Assembly: GCF_019721995.1 (NCBI RefSeq)
Contig: NZ_BLYC01000011.1
Coordinates: 39,549 to 103,548, forward strand
Length of the DNA: 64,000 bases
Reading direction: 5' to 3'
From: Bathymodiolus japonicus methanotrophic gill symbiont
Lineage (GTDB): Bacteria; Pseudomonadota; Gammaproteobacteria; Methylococcales; Methylomonadaceae
The notes beneath the pieces are model-generated. The model did no database searches. It saw only the letters and a list, made by a program, of their open reading frames with translations, and had not been told where the DNA came from. The translations under genes were made by a program, and so were the position numbers. Every line of letters begins with the position of its first letter. Position 1 is the first letter of the stretch. Of the stretch, positions 30,626-41,466 are shown piece after piece.

Positions 30626-31948
30626 CTAAGAACGAATATCCCTGACTGGTCGGAAGAACAGTTATGGCTAACCTATACCATGCTGACTGAGATTGAAGCG
30701 ACCTTTAGAAGCCTGAAAACCGAGCTAGGCTTGCGCCCTGTCTATCACAAAAAAGAAGAGCGGGTTACCGGACACCTATTCATCACATTATTAGCTTACC
30801 ACCTGGTACATGTACTGCGTTATCAACTTAGATTGCAGGACATCCATCTAAGCTGGGAAAGCATTCGCAACAGGATGTCGACCCAGCAACGCATGACCAT
30901 TACTTTACCCACGGATAACGATACAATCATTCACCTGCGAACCACAAGCAAAGCAGAAACCAGACAAAAACAAATATACACTGCGTTGAATATTAACCCC
31001 GACCCGATTGGAAAAGTTAAAACGATCGTTGATATGAAACCTGTAGTGCCAACTGGGGCCGATTGAAAATTTAACTCATTGAAATAATGGGAAATTGACT
31101 GTATATGTCACGAAGATAGGTTAAATATACTTAATGCCTTACGTACAGAGCGTATTACCCTGGCTTTTGCAGCAGAAGTTTCGCGGGGTAAGACGGAATT
31201 GATTAATGCCTTGTTTTTTACTGACATGGGCATAAGACTGTTACCTGCAGCGACAGAACGGACAACGATGTGTCCTACCGAGCTGTTTTATAATGGCGAG
31301 AGTTGTTATATACGTTTGCTAGATATAGAAACTCGGCTTGAAAGTACGTCATTAGTGGAGTATCTGGCAAATGTCGCTAGCTGGAAGCAGGTTGAGCTGG
31401 ATTATAATTCGCCCAATCAAAGTCAGGCGGCGTTTAAAGAGTTGCTTGCAGTTAAAAAAGTGCCTAAAGAGCATGCGGTCAAGCTGAGTTTGTGGAATGA
31501 GAGGGAGGCGAGCGAGCTTGGTTTGCTGGATGCTGAAGAAGTAGAGATACCTTGCTGGCGCTATGCTTCGATCAGCCTCCCTCATCCATTGTTAAAGCAA
31601 GGCTTATGTATTCTGGATACGCCGGGGCTTAGTGCGCTAGGTGTGGAGCCTGAGTTAACCTTAAATATATTATCCCGTGCCGAAGCTATTATCTTTGTGC
31701 TAGCCGCTGATAGAGGTGTTACCAAGAGCGACTTAATAGTTTGGCGTAGCTTTGTTAACAGGGCGCGTGGACGTGTTAAGGTTAAGCCTGTAGTCATCAG
31801 TGTTCCCATTGAAAGAAGAAGTACCTAAACAAAGCAGCCTATAACCTACCTGAAGGTAGCACCACTCGAATATTTCCATATTTTTGATTTTAATCACTTA
31901 TACTCGATGTTCAAGTTTTTCCATCCCATTGCCATCAAACTCTTACCT

Positions 31949-33354
31949 TCACCCAGCAGAACAATACTTTAATGATGGTGTTGGCCCTAAGCGCCCTAAA
32001 TCTCTGCCAATCATATGTTTTCCTGATGGCATCAGTTGAAACACATCCTTTATTAATTCACCTAACTCTTTCAGCTTATCACCAGGATCTGGAAACTCTA
32101 GCAATGACGTGATGAACTCAAGCAGTACATCCATTTGAGAATTGCGCTGTAAGCTTCCTAGGGTATACGCAGGTAGTTTGCTTTCAATGCGGGCTATTTG
32201 CTCTGGGTGAAGGAGAAGGCAATGGTCAAACAAAAGACTCAGAATCAGGCCACGGCTTGATCCCTCTTCATCTAATTGTTTGGCCTCACGCACCCATCCT
32301 TCATAAAGCTTCCAGTCCTCAAAGAAAACCTCAATCAGCCATCTCAACGTATAGGCTTGAATAATATCTTGTGTGCGCCAAGTCAGGGCTGTCGCCACTA
32401 AATAGCGATAGTCGTTTTCACCGTCATATTTTAAGGCAATGACAAAGCGTTTTTTACTGTGAGAACTCACCTTCAATCGTGCACTGCTGACAGTCACTTT
32501 AATCTCTTTGCCGCCACGTACATGTATTATCTGATCAATGCCTTTGTTAATCGAATTAAAGTAGCTCTCGACTGACCTTATTCTACCTCTATATTCAATA
32601 TTTTGGTTTTTACGTAATTGGCTAATCACCTGCGAGCCTCCAGATTCTTTAGCGGCTTCGTCCATAAAGGCTTTTCACCATATAGCGCATCAGCCAGTAC
32701 GCCTTTAATTTTAATAAGGCTATGCGCAACTTTAAACTCTTTTAATAAGCCTAATGCAATCTCTGTTTTGGTCGGGTAGGCACTGTCACGTTCAGGCTTA
32801 ATAGGCCGATCTTTTTTTGCTATACCGCTCTTTTTCAACCGTTTATCTTCTTTATCCCACTGCTTTAAGGCTGGATCCGGCATATAAAAGAAAAAACCGA
32901 CAGGCACTGTAATGGATGAGGTAACTAGCAGCAATAATACTATCGTTTGTCCATTAACATACCCGCCGGAGCCTTTGTGTTTCTGCTTGTAAACCTTATA
33001 AATACGTTTTGTAGACTTAGATCGTGCTCGGTCTGATTCATCAAAGGCCAACACACCTTCAGTAATGCCATAACGTTTTAAAATTAAGACCACACTCACC
33101 CGTAGCAACCAGTCCCAGGGTATACTTGCTTTACGAAACACCCAGGATAATGCGGCTACTTTGCAATCTCCAAGGCTTGCTCGCTCAAACTTAGCCCAGC
33201 AAACAGAGTTCATTAGCAGTATGCCCGTTAAACAAGCGCCCAACCAAGCGGCTTGAATCCGTGTCAAAGCGGCTCCGGGTTTTAGCTGATTGAGCGCATC
33301 ATTTAAATCGTCAATATAGCTTTGGATAAAGGTGGCTGGGGCATTCATTAACAT
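31949..33354 (-). pseudogene. IS-alpha transposase, frameshifted (copy 2)
   Basis: Same protein as 25775-27181, but one T is missing from the T-run near 32670, splitting it into two overlapping frames (242 and 238 residues). All DDE and YREK residues are still encoded across the two parts. Confidence 0.92.
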
Positions 33355-33385
33355 GGGCTTACACCGATAAAATTACAACAACCTC

Positions 33386-33645
33386 CGCTGTCAGCCCCGG
33401 ACGGGCTGATAGTCTCCAGAAGGCGCAGGGAAATTTGCCAATCCGAAGTGCGCGATAGCGCGCGAGGGAGGCTAAAATTTTATCCCGAATAGCCGTAGAG
33501 CCATTTGTGGTAGCCATGACTGAGCTGCTTTGTGCTCAGTCTGTGGCGGACGCAGGGCGGCTGGAGCATCTCCTATTCGCTGCGTAGGTGAACGAATTAC
33601 GGCGACAGGAGTCCCGGAATTTCGTGAGGTAGCATGGCGCGCCTG
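33386..33645 (+). repeat. Family C element (260 bp), copy C1
   Basis: Starts CGCTGTCAGCCCCGG and ends ATGGCGCGCCTG. In IS-alpha between AACCTC and AGAATACC; both other IS-alpha copies show the empty site. No duplication. Confidence 0.95.
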
Positions 33646-33822
33646 AGAATACCTGATTTTACCTTCTCAATATCAAAAACTTGAACATCGAGTTATAACA
33701 GCAAATAGACACTCTGTAGGCACCGTAAAAAAACAACAAATAATTTCAAATAAAGCTTGCATTTGCCGAAAAAATTTTTCTAAAAATTTCCGTTTTAATC
33801 ACCTCATAAACGGATATCACCC

Positions 33823-35121
33823 ATGCTTAAAGACCTACCACTCTCTGAACATATTCACCAACACTGCAATGAAAGTATGGAACGTGCCCTGTTAGCAGAG
33901 CGTCATCCTTTGTGGGCTCGTTCATGCCCAGAGTTGAAGGATATCGACTTTATTCGCCTTGGGTTATTACGCTGTATCAGTGTAGTCGATAGTGGTCGCC
34001 ATTTCCTCCAAACCAATGAACAGATTTATGGCCAGCTGCTTCCCCACTCAACGTATTTTAAATCACTGAAGTCGCATAGACGAACAAGTATGCTTGAGGC
34101 ATTTGAACAGCAGAGCTATCATCTTCACGCTGAAACACTGCTATCGCAAGGCATTGATTATCTTAAAGCATTCCCGGAACTTGACGAATACACCATAGAA
34201 GCAGCGGATGGACATTTTATTGATCATACCTGCCATACTGAAAAAAACAGCAAGGGGAAAGTTTATGCGGCCGGGGGGATTTACGCGTTGAATCTCAGAA
34301 GTGGGTTGCTCAGATTCCTTTGTCTGGTGACAAACGGAACTCAGAGACATCAAGAAATACCTGTGTTACGAGATCATATTGAAAAGCAAAACAAGGGAAA
34401 TAACAGCTCTCAGAAACATCTCTATGTCTACGATAAAGCCGTCACCGACTTTGTCTGGTGGGATCGGCAGAAACGACATGCTAATTACATGATTTCAATG
34501 CTAAAAGAAAATTCAATTGCGACTCTGGTTGAGTCTATCCCTTTTGACTCCCGCCATGAGATCAATACAGGGGTTGAAGCATACAGTGTGTACGAAAACA
34601 AGGGCATCAAATTTAACGTGGTGGATTACCGTGATCCAGAAACCGGAAAACTTCACCGGTTTGTGACAACCTTGCCAATGACTATTAACCCTGGAACCAT
34701 TGCCATGCTGTATTTCAAGCGATGGACGATTGAAAAGACATTCAATAACACTAAAAGTAATTTCAAGGAAACTAAAGCTTGGTCTTCCAATACCCGCTCA
34801 CTTGAAAATCAAATGCGCCTGACTGCAATGAGCTATAATTTAATGCGCGTGTTTGAAGAGATTTCAAAAACACAACAGCCAGAATTGATTCATCCATCGG
34901 ATAAAAAATATAGCGAGGCTCTGGAGATAAGGCAGCAACAGGCTCAAAAACGAGATCGTTTTGTGAATCCATTATTTTTCCAGGCAAGAATATCTCGTAT
35001 CAGCTCGTATACCATTCGGGCAGTTCAAAACGCAATAATAACAGGAATGTCTTTACAGTGCTTTATGAGCTCTCTTGTGGCGAGGTTAGTTTCACGGCCT
35101 CAATTGATAGGGGAACACTGA
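33823..35121 (+). CDS. IS4-type transposase, IS-beta, intact
   Basis: 432 residues. The N-terminus MLKDLPLSEHIHQHCNESME is followed by a DDE core (TIEAADGHFIDHTCH, LYVYDKAVTDFVWW) and the IS4 signature Y-x2-R-x3-E-x6-K in YFKRWTIEKTFNNTK. It is the only full frame among the IS-beta copies and so the probable source enzyme. Its last codon lies within the right inverted repeat. Confidence 0.94.
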   Translation: MLKDLPLSEHIHQHCNESMERALLAERHPLWARSCPELKDIDFIRLGLLRCISVVDSGRHFLQTNEQIYGQLLPHSTYFKSLKSHRRTSMLEAFEQQSYHLHAETLLSQGIDYLKAFPELDEYTIEAADGHFIDHTCHTEKNSKGKVYAAGGIYALNLRSGLLRFLCLVTNGTQRHQEIPVLRDHIEKQNKGNNSSQKHLYVYDKAVTDFVWWDRQKRHANYMISMLKENSIATLVESIPFDSRHEINTGVEAYSVYENKGIKFNVVDYRDPETGKLHRFVTTLPMTINPGTIAMLYFKRWTIEKTFNNTKSNFKETKAWSSNTRSLENQMRLTAMSYNLMRVFEEISKTQQPELIHPSDKKYSEALEIRQQQAQKRDRFVNPLFFQARISRISSYTIRAVQNAIITGMSLQCFMSSLVARLVSRPQLIGEH

Positions 35122-35835
35122 TGCCTGTAGTCGTTATAAATAAGATTGATACTCTCTGGGATGAATTGCTGGGGAGTGCTGAATGATTGCACAGCATATC
35201 CGTAAATCGGCTGAGTGCCTGGCGTTAAGTGAGCCCGCTTATTTTCCCTGTCTCTGCGAAGCAGGCATTAATTGCAAAAATCAAGGCTGATGCCGCTTTG
35301 CTGAAAAAAAGCCGTATAACAAACCTGGCAACTTATTTGTCGGATAATATTATATTGCCGCGACGGAAGGCATTTCAGCAAGCGCTGACAAAGAATATTG
35401 GCTTTTTACTTAATGCATCATTACGGCATAGTGAAGCTAAATACAAAGGTGCTCTAGAGCAACTGGAAGAATTTAAGAAAATAGATTGTGATAATGCCGA
35501 GTTGATGGAGAGATTGCTGGCTGAAACCCGTGAGCGTCAGCAAAGTTATTTGCTAAATGTGGGAAACTTTCAGGCGAGCGTCCAGGTTTTTGCTATTCAG
35601 GCTAGAGCTTTAGTAGATTCATTATCGACAGCGAGAGTTGATGCAGTCATTCAGCGTAGCAAGGACGAGTTAACTAAAAGCCTGACAACTTATCGTATGA
35701 AGCAAAAAATTCAAATATTATTTGAAGATATACGTGATGTATTGCAAGACGCTGTTGATACCCCCCCCCGTGTCAGGACAGTTTTCGCCTTATTTGAAAA
35801 ATAATGACTCAAACAAGGGGCGGAAAAATAAAACC

Positions 35836-36339
35836 ATGACAACTCAATACCCAAAAGAAAGAAAAGATGCCATCATTAACAAAATGCTTCCCCCCTTAAA
35901 TATGAGCGTACCTGAATTAGCTAAGGCCGAAAATATTCCTTACGGAACGCTGTATACGTGGAAGCAAACTTATGTTGATAAGAAGTGCAAAAACACTAAA
36001 AACACAAGCCATTCTCCTATACAGTGGACATCCGAGAAAAAATTATCAGCCATTATAGAAACAAGTACCCTGAGCGAGCAAGAGTGTAATGAATATTGTC
36101 GTACACATGGGCTTTATAAAGCTGAGCTTGAGTCCTGGAAGACCCATTTTATTAAAGGATCAGAGCAAAACGTGACGCAAGAAAAAACAGATAAAAACGT
36201 ATTAAAACAATTACGTAGTGAAAACAAAAAATTAAAGAAAGAGCTTAATCGCAAAGAGAAAGCACTTGCAGAAACAGCGGCCTTATTGGTGCTTAGAAAA
36301 AAGCTGGATGCGCTCTGGGAGGAAAACGAGGACGCTTAA
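35836..36339 (+). CDS. IS3-type transposase OrfA (copy 2)
   Basis: 167 residues, identical to the copy at 5699. Helix-turn-helix plus C-terminal coiled coil. Its frame also reads upstream into the broken dynamin gene, so a chimeric read-through product is possible but has no known role. Confidence 0.85.
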   Translation: MTTQYPKERKDAIINKMLPPLNMSVPELAKAENIPYGTLYTWKQTYVDKKCKNTKNTSHSPIQWTSEKKLSAIIETSTLSEQECNEYCRTHGLYKAELESWKTHFIKGSEQNVTQEKTDKNVLKQLRSENKKLKKELNRKEKALAETAALLVLRKKLDALWEENEDA

Positions 36340-37660
36340 TTCCTCACTCAGAGCGCGTAAATTATGTCACATGGATCAATGAAGCTATTGAACAAGGTGC
36401 CAGAAAGGGCAAAGTCTGTAATATTGTTGGTATCAACATTCGTACCTTCGCTGAAAATCATGGAAACGGAGCTTAGCGAAGTGGTGATTTTTAGTCCCTG
36501 ATAGGCGACAGGGCAATTCGCTGATTCGACGTGTGCTAGCAGCACGCGAGAGGAGCAAGAATTGCATTCCGAATAGCCGTCCAGCCAGTGAGGAAGTAAT
36601 GACGAAGCGGCTTTTGTGCGTAGTCGTTGCGGACGCAGGGCGTTCAGGGCATCTCCCATCCGCTGCGTAGGTGAGCGAATTATGGCGACAGGAGTCCCGG
36701 AATTTCGTGAGGTAGCATGGCGCGCCTGACAAAACTGGCAAGTTAACGGAGGAGTAGAGGCCGATAGAAGGTCGGATGCCATACGCCCATCTCCTAATAA
36801 TAAATTAAGCGAATATGAGCAACTTGCTATTTTAATGACCTGTAATGAGGACGAGTATGCCAATTTACCACCGAGTCAAATCGTCCCTATCCTGGCAGAC
36901 AAAGGCATCTACATTGCCTCCGAATCATCATTTTATCGAGTGTTGCATAAAGCAGAACAAGTCACACATAGAGGGCGGGCTAAAGAGCGCAAAAACACCT
37001 CCAAGCCAACGAGTTATATCGCAGAAAAAGCGAACCAGGTATGGACGTGGGATATCAGCTACATGCCAACACCCATTCGTGGGTCAGTTCTACTATTTAT
37101 ATATGATAGAGGACATTTATAGCCGAAAAATAGTCGGGGCTGAAGTGTATGAACAAGAAAGTGGCGAAGATGCCGCTACACTACTTGAGCGTAGCCTATT
37201 AAAGGAAAAAATGATGTATAACCCATTGGTGCTCCATTCTGATAATGGCGCACCAATGAAATCACTCACCTTGCGCAGCAAAATGTATGATTTAAACTTA
37301 ACCAGCTCATACAGCCGCCCACGAGTGAGTAATGACAACCCTTATTCTGAAGCTTTGTTTAGAACGGTAAAGTATTGTCCTGACTGGCCTGGCAGTGGCT
37401 TTGATAGTCTTGATGAAGCCCGAGAATGGGTAGGTAACTTTGTCGAATGGTATAACAACGAGCACTGGCACAGCAAAATAAAATTCGTCACACCTGCGGA
37501 ACGACATGAAGGAAAAGACAAAAATATTCTTGAAATGCGAGATAAATTATATCTCCAGAAGAAAAAAGAAAAACCTTCCAGATGGTCTGGCTCAACCAGA
37601 AACTGGGATGCTACAGGGCCAGTTTCATTAAATCCTGACAGGACTGATGAAGCGGCTTAA
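36333..37660 (+). pseudogene. IS3-type transposase OrfB (copy 2), with A element and frameshift
   Basis: Broken by family A copy A3 after the residues S-I-R-T, and by one extra T near 37077 (CCCATTCGTGGG against CCCATCGTGGG in copy 1). The DDE residues are otherwise conserved. Together the two IS-delta copies contain no complete OrfB. Confidence 0.88.
36449..36728 (+). repeat. Family A element, copy A3
   Basis: In IS-delta OrfB between GTACCTT and ACAAAAC. The empty site is at about 6312 in IS-delta copy 1. Precise, no duplication. Confidence 0.95.
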
Positions 37661-38185
37661 ATAATTTAGGCGAAAACTATCTTGAAAAACACCGGATTCA
37701 GAAAACATTTGCCAGTGAATATGGCTTTAAGAACGTGGAGCCAAAATTATTTAGTATGAGTGAATACCAGTTTCAGTTAGAACATATACTGGAAGAAGGC
37801 GAGCTGTTTCGTTCCAGCACCAAAACAACCATGACTGAACAAACAATTGTTATTAAAAAGCTTTATAGTTTGATAATCTCCAGTGTTCGTGAGGTATTTC
37901 ATCAAGCACATCAAGATGCGAACCAATGGAGCAAGAGCGTGCTTTTACCTTTGAGGCAGCAGATTAAAGAGCATAAAAAGCAAATAGATAGCCGCTTGCA
38001 TATGTTGCGGAAAATTAGCGGTTCAAAAGAAGGCGTTGCAGAAAATGTCGCATTTCTTGAAATGCAGTTAGTGCCATTAGTAAAGCAATACACAGAATTG
38101 CAGGCGATTATTAGTGCAATTAAAATTGATGGCTATACTGAGCATTAGGCTGAATTAAGTTCGTACGATTACACAGGAGCGCCTT

Positions 38186-39535
38186 GTGCATATTCATATT
38201 TTAGGTATTTGCGGTACGTTTATGGGCGGGCTTGCCTTGATTGCCAGGGAATTAGGCCATACGGTCAGCGGTTCCGACCAGAATGTATACCCACCAATGA
38301 GCACTCAGTTAGCTGAACAAGGTATTCAGCTTATGCAGGGCTACAAAGCTGAAAATCTAGAGATAAAACCAGATTTAGTGGTGATTGGCAACGCCATGTC
38401 GCGGGGTAACCCCGAGGTCGAAGCGGTACTAAACCTAGGGCTAAAATATACTTCAGGCCCGCAATGGCTAGCTGAATATGTGTTACAGGGTAAATGGGTG
38501 TTGGCGGTTGCAGGCACACATGGGAAGACGACGACCAGCAGTATGCTCGCATGGATTCTGGAGTATCAGGGCTTTAACCCCGGGTTTTTAATCGGTGGTA
38601 TTCCGATGAATTTTGGTATTTCAGCGCGCTCAGGGAGCTCTGATTTTTTTGTGATTGAAGCGGATGAATATGATTCTGCTTTTTTTGATAAGCGTTCAAA
38701 GTTCGTGCACTATCGCCCACGTACAACGGTATTAAATAATCTGGAATTTGATCATGCAGATATTTTTGATGATTTAGATGCCATTAAGCGGCAGTTTCAT
38801 CACCTGATTAGAACCGTCCCGGGTGAGGGCCTGATTATCTGCCCTGCAGCTGATGCAAACATACAGGATACTTTGGCTATGGGCTGCTGGACACCGGTGC
38901 AATTAACTGCAATTAATCAGGATGCAGCATGGCAGGTGGAATTACTGGAAGATGATGGTAGTCAGTTTGTCATTAAATTTAACCAGCAAACCCAGGGCCA
39001 GGTGGTATGGCAATTAACCGGCCAGCATAATGTTTATAATGCATTGGCTGCAATTGCCTCTGCACGGCATATAGGCATATTGCCTGCTGATGCAATTGCA
39101 GCATTAACAAGGTTTAAAAATGTTAAACGGCGCATGGAGGTGATTGCTGAAATTAAGGGCGTGACCGTCTATGATGATTTTGCACATCATCCTACTGCTA
39201 TTCAGATGACGTTAGAGGGCCTGCGCAAGCATGTGGGGGCGGAGAAAATTATTGCTGTGGTTGATCCACGTTCAAATACCATGCGGATGGGTGTGCATCG
39301 AGAAGTACTGGCTGAATCTCTTATGCTGGCCGACCGTACGCTTATCTATCAGCCTGAAGAGCTAGACTGGGACTTAACCGCGCTACAAACAGCGGAAAAT
39401 AATATAAAGATTTGCACGTCTATCGATGCAATTATGCACGAACTTCAGCAGGAAGTAGCGCCTAATAGCCATTTTCTAATGATGAGCAACGGAAGCTTTG
39501 GCGGTATTTATCAGCGCTTACAAGCAGAGCTATAG
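38186..39535 (+). CDS. mpl: UDP-MurNAc:L-Ala-gamma-D-Glu-meso-DAP ligase
   Basis: 449 residues from a GTG preceded by AGGAG. Mur-ligase fold: N-terminal nucleotide loop GICGTFMGGLALIARELGH, ATP-binding VAGTHGKTTTSSMLAW, central E-A-D-E-Y-D-S-A-F-F, and a C-terminal domain with YDDFAHHPTAI. It re-attaches the recycled murein tripeptide to UDP-MurNAc. It lies 37 bases after the broken dynamin gene. Confidence 0.96.
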   Translation: MHIHILGICGTFMGGLALIARELGHTVSGSDQNVYPPMSTQLAEQGIQLMQGYKAENLEIKPDLVVIGNAMSRGNPEVEAVLNLGLKYTSGPQWLAEYVLQGKWVLAVAGTHGKTTTSSMLAWILEYQGFNPGFLIGGIPMNFGISARSGSSDFFVIEADEYDSAFFDKRSKFVHYRPRTTVLNNLEFDHADIFDDLDAIKRQFHHLIRTVPGEGLIICPAADANIQDTLAMGCWTPVQLTAINQDAAWQVELLEDDGSQFVIKFNQQTQGQVVWQLTGQHNVYNALAAIASARHIGILPADAIAALTRFKNVKRRMEVIAEIKGVTVYDDFAHHPTAIQMTLEGLRKHVGAEKIIAVVDPRSNTMRMGVHREVLAESLMLADRTLIYQPEELDWDLTALQTAENNIKICTSIDAIMHELQQEVAPNSHFLMMSNGSFGGIYQRLQAEL

Positions 39536-39603
39536 ACCGGGGGAATCAAGGGGTCAGCCAGCTTGATTCCTCAGGAAGCACTAAAGTCCTTAAAGTTAAA
39601 TAA
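39536..39603 (+). terminator. Possible hairpin after mpl
   Basis: GGAATCAAG at about 39543 pairs with CTTGATTCC at about 39562. No U-run follows, so termination is uncertain. Confidence 0.35.
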
Positions 39604-39807
39604 CTGAAGTTTCCCAATTATTGAGTAGCTGAAATACACAATGCTGGTGTATCGAGGTTTATTTTAGGTGGTTTTGCCATGTTTATAGCAAACCCCTACT
39701 TAATTCCCCTTAGGCAATAGCATTTGAAACGAATGAAAAGACTGTTTTTTTCATATAGTTGTAGCATAGTTTCAATTTTACCATAAATAATTATTGGGAA
39801 ACTTCAG
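39604..39807. mobile_element. 204-bp MITE, copy 1
   Basis: Inverted ends CTGAAGTTTCCCAAT and ATTGGGAAACTTCAG. Outer 11 bases equal IS-epsilon. Flanks are diverged (GTTAAATAA and GTTATAAAT), so the 8-bp duplication is not clean. Confidence 0.9.
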
Positions 39808-39865
39808 GTTATAAATAGTATGCAGCAGAATAAACCACTGTAGTTTTTACTGTAGTTTTTGAAAC

Positions 39866-40678
39866 TTAAATAGTTGCGAACCTGATAATCTCATCCTGGT
39901 TATTTACATCAACCATAACAATATCTTCTGCCTCAATTTGTTGCTTAATGCCACTAAAGGCATTATAGAGCTGTTTTTGATTATGATCTGGAGTGTTGTA
40001 GGTTAATAAAATCTGATCCCGAGTAATAAAGCCCAGCTTACTCAGTTGCTGAATTTTACCTAACCAAGAAAGGCCGTGGTCAATCAATTGAGAAGGCTTA
40101 TTATGCTTAAAGTGAATAGGCTTAATAATGGTTTGCTTAGCGTCTTGACTGACAAAGGGAAACCTTACTTCATATTTATCAGTATCTCCAATTAAACCTT
40201 CTTTATATCTACCTCCAAGCGGATACTGATCAAGCAAGTCACGCACCTGTTTTTTCATTTTTTCTTCATAACTTGGCTCATGGAGAAAACTACGGTGTAC
40301 ATAGTGTTCAAACAACTTATCAACAGCGGCTTCTGGATCGCTGCAAAGCAAAGCTCTATTACCACTAAAACGAATAATATCTTCACGGTCCCGAATTAGC
40401 TCAGCGTAAAAGTCAATATCCGTTCCAGCCGTGTTACCTATAAAATCTTTAATCCGTTTGATTTCAGCACTGATTACTTTGCTTGATTGGATAAAAACAG
40501 GCCTGCATACGGGGTCAAAGAAATGCGTAATCCTTGCATAGTGTTTGCTATCCAGCAATCTAAACTCCAGGCGCTTAGAGGCGGGCACATAAAGCACGAT
40601 ACCGATATTGGCAAATTCTTCAGTTTCAGGATAAGGCTGAAAGCGAATAATACTGTATTTACAAATTTGTTTTTTCAT
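39866..40678 (-). CDS. DUF3037 protein
   Basis: 270 residues from ATG 40678, five codons inside the longest frame. The start pattern KYSIIRFQPYPETEEFANIGIVL is typical of DUF3037, a family of unknown function often found in accessory regions, commonly beside HipA-like kinase genes. Its ATG overlaps the TGA of a small upstream frame. No kinase is found here. It lies on the island side of the decayed integrase and tRNA-Lys. Confidence 0.78.
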   Translation of the reverse strand: MKKQICKYSIIRFQPYPETEEFANIGIVLYVPASKRLEFRLLDSKHYARITHFFDPVCRPVFIQSSKVISAEIKRIKDFIGNTAGTDIDFYAELIRDREDIIRFSGNRALLCSDPEAAVDKLFEHYVHRSFLHEPSYEEKMKKQVRDLLDQYPLGGRYKEGLIGDTDKYEVRFPFVSQDAKQTIIKPIHFKHNKPSQLIDHGLSWLGKIQQLSKLGFITRDQILLTYNTPDHNQKQLYNAFSGIKQQIEAEDIVMVDVNNQDEIIRFATI

Positions 40679-40761
40679 GTCAACTTTAACCAAATATCCC
40701 CGTTTGCCTCTTTTTTAAGGCGTTGTAGATGCTTTTCAGGATTAAAACCTTTAGTTTCATT

Positions 40762-41056
40762 CGCTGAAAATCAGGGAAACGGAGCCTAAGCGAAGTGATG
40801 ATTTTTAGTCCGCGATAGCCGTAGGGCCGTTATTTTGTCGGAGTCTGAGCGTTAGCGAAGGTGGAGACAAAATAAAAGGCCATCCGACACGGCGTCAAGT
40901 CATTTGGAGCCTATGTTCCGACCCCTTGTTGGGTCGGGACGAGGTGACGAGGACGAATCGGGGCCGCCGGAGGCATAAGTGGTCGCGTTAAGTTTTTGCT
41001 GCTTGCTTGGGCTGGGATGCCCAAAACAAGCTTTCGCAAAAATAGCGACTCCCCGA
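40762..41056 (+). repeat. Family B element, copy B4
   Basis: Between TTTCATT and ATTAGACT. Only 17 bases separate it from A4. Excision keeps the small upstream frame open. Confidence 0.92.
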
Positions 41057-41073
41057 ATTAGACTCAATCCATT

Positions 41074-41353
41074 CGCTGAAAATCATGGAAACGTAGCTTA
41101 GCGAAGTGGTGATTTTTAGTCCCTGATAGGCGACAGGGCAATTCGCTGATTCGACGTGTGCTAGCAGCACGCGAGAGGAGCAAGAATTGCATTCCGAATA
41201 GCCGTCCAGCCAGTGAGGTAGTAATGACGAAGCGGCTTTTGTGCGTAGTCGTTGCGGACGCAGGGCGTTCAGGGCATCTCCCATCCGCTGCGTAGGTGAA
41301 CGAATTATGGCGACAGGAGTCCCGGAATTTCGTGAGGTAGCATGGCGCGCCTG
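41074..41353 (+). repeat. Family A element, copy A4
   Basis: Between ATCCATT and CTAAGCA; excision keeps the small frame open. Same orientation as its B neighbour. Confidence 0.92.
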
Positions 41354-41466
41354 CTAAGCACACCATTCCTAAAAAACGATTTAGCTATTCATTTTTCCAT
41401 TTTGTAACCAAGAAAATAACTCTTTGCATTCTCCTCCTATGCCTACACTGGTTAATAATATAGAAA

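Larger units (their letters stand above)
25191..31066 (+). pseudogene. IS1634-family transposase, split twice
   Basis: The N-terminus at 25191 (MYIRRTKTKSLEDGSAYFTYRI) continues at 28925 (VESVRIGKQVKQRTLLNIG) after IS-beta copy 2, then breaks at 30307 for the MITE and resumes at 30626 (RTNIPDWSEEQLW). Without the insertions and target duplications it is one frame of about 620 residues. Catalytic aspartates lie around VLYDLTNTYFEG and VVIMDAGIASADN, and the glutamate around TEIEATFRSLKTELG. Confidence 0.85.
25021..31120 (+). mobile_element. IS-gamma (IS1634-like), swollen from 2.1 to 6.1 kb by insertions
   Basis: Ends CCTATCTTCGTCAC and GTCACGAAGATAGG, with TTAA duplicated at 25017-25020 and 31121-31124. 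Inside are IS-beta copy 2 (itself carrying IS-alpha and two B elements) and a 319-bp MITE that shares IS-gamma ends. Confidence 0.92.
31903..33692 (-). mobile_element. IS-alpha copy 2, in the IS-beta leader
   Basis: Same ends as copy 1; duplication TTATA. Contains family C copy C1. Net 1,530 bp, one base short. Confidence 0.94.
31795..35123 (+). mobile_element. IS-beta copy 1 with intact transposase, carrying IS-alpha copy 2
   Basis: Ends CATCAGTGTTCCC and GGGAACACTGATG, duplication CCTGTAGT at 31787-31794 and 35124-35131. Net length 1,534 bp without IS-alpha. It interrupts the dynamin-like gene between K-P-V and V-I-N-K-I-D. Confidence 0.95.
35770..37693 (+). mobile_element. IS-delta (IS3-type) copy 2
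   Basis: Same ends as copy 1 and likewise preceded by a run of C. Net length 1,644 bp without copy A3. It interrupts the stalk region of the dynamin-like gene. I could not define a target duplication. Confidence 0.85.
24891..38148 (+). pseudogene. Dynamin-family GTPase, interrupted by three nested insertion stacks
   Basis: Exon-like pieces lie at 24891-25020, 31125-31794, 35132 to about 35769, and 37694-38148, about 1.9 kb in all. Joined, they give a dynamin-like protein of about 630 residues. The P-loop-like AAEVSRGKTELINAL is followed by LDTPGLSALG (G3) and NKIDTLWDELLG (G4), the last two residues of G4 lying across an insertion. A helical stalk and a coiled C-terminus (PKLFSMSEYQFQLEHIL) follow. 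Bacterial dynamins remodel membranes. Insertions: IS-gamma (TTAA duplication), IS-beta (CCTGTAGT duplication) and IS-delta. The piece after IS-beta also has two frameshifts near 35165-35235, so decay is not due to insertion alone. Confidence 0.85.
40675..41366 (-). pseudogene. Small ORF upstream of DUF3037, carrying A and B elements
   Basis: Removing B4 and A4 leaves a 38-codon frame starting M-V-C-L-E-W-I-E-S-N-N-E-T-K-G-F-N-P and ending G-D-I-W-L-K-L-T, whose stop overlaps the DUF3037 ATG. Both excisions restore the same frame. The tail is probably the remains of the DUF3037 partner gene; an upstream TAG closes the frame. Function unknown. Confidence 0.5.

Noticed and set aside
25256..35123. 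Composite transposon formed by two IS-beta copies around cargo
   Set aside because: Each IS-beta has its own 8-bp target duplication (TACCGCAT and CCTGTAGT), so they are independent insertions.
35732..35835. Fusion protein joining the dynamin stalk to IS3 OrfA
   Set aside because: The frame happens to stay open across the IS border; OrfA has its own start at 35836.
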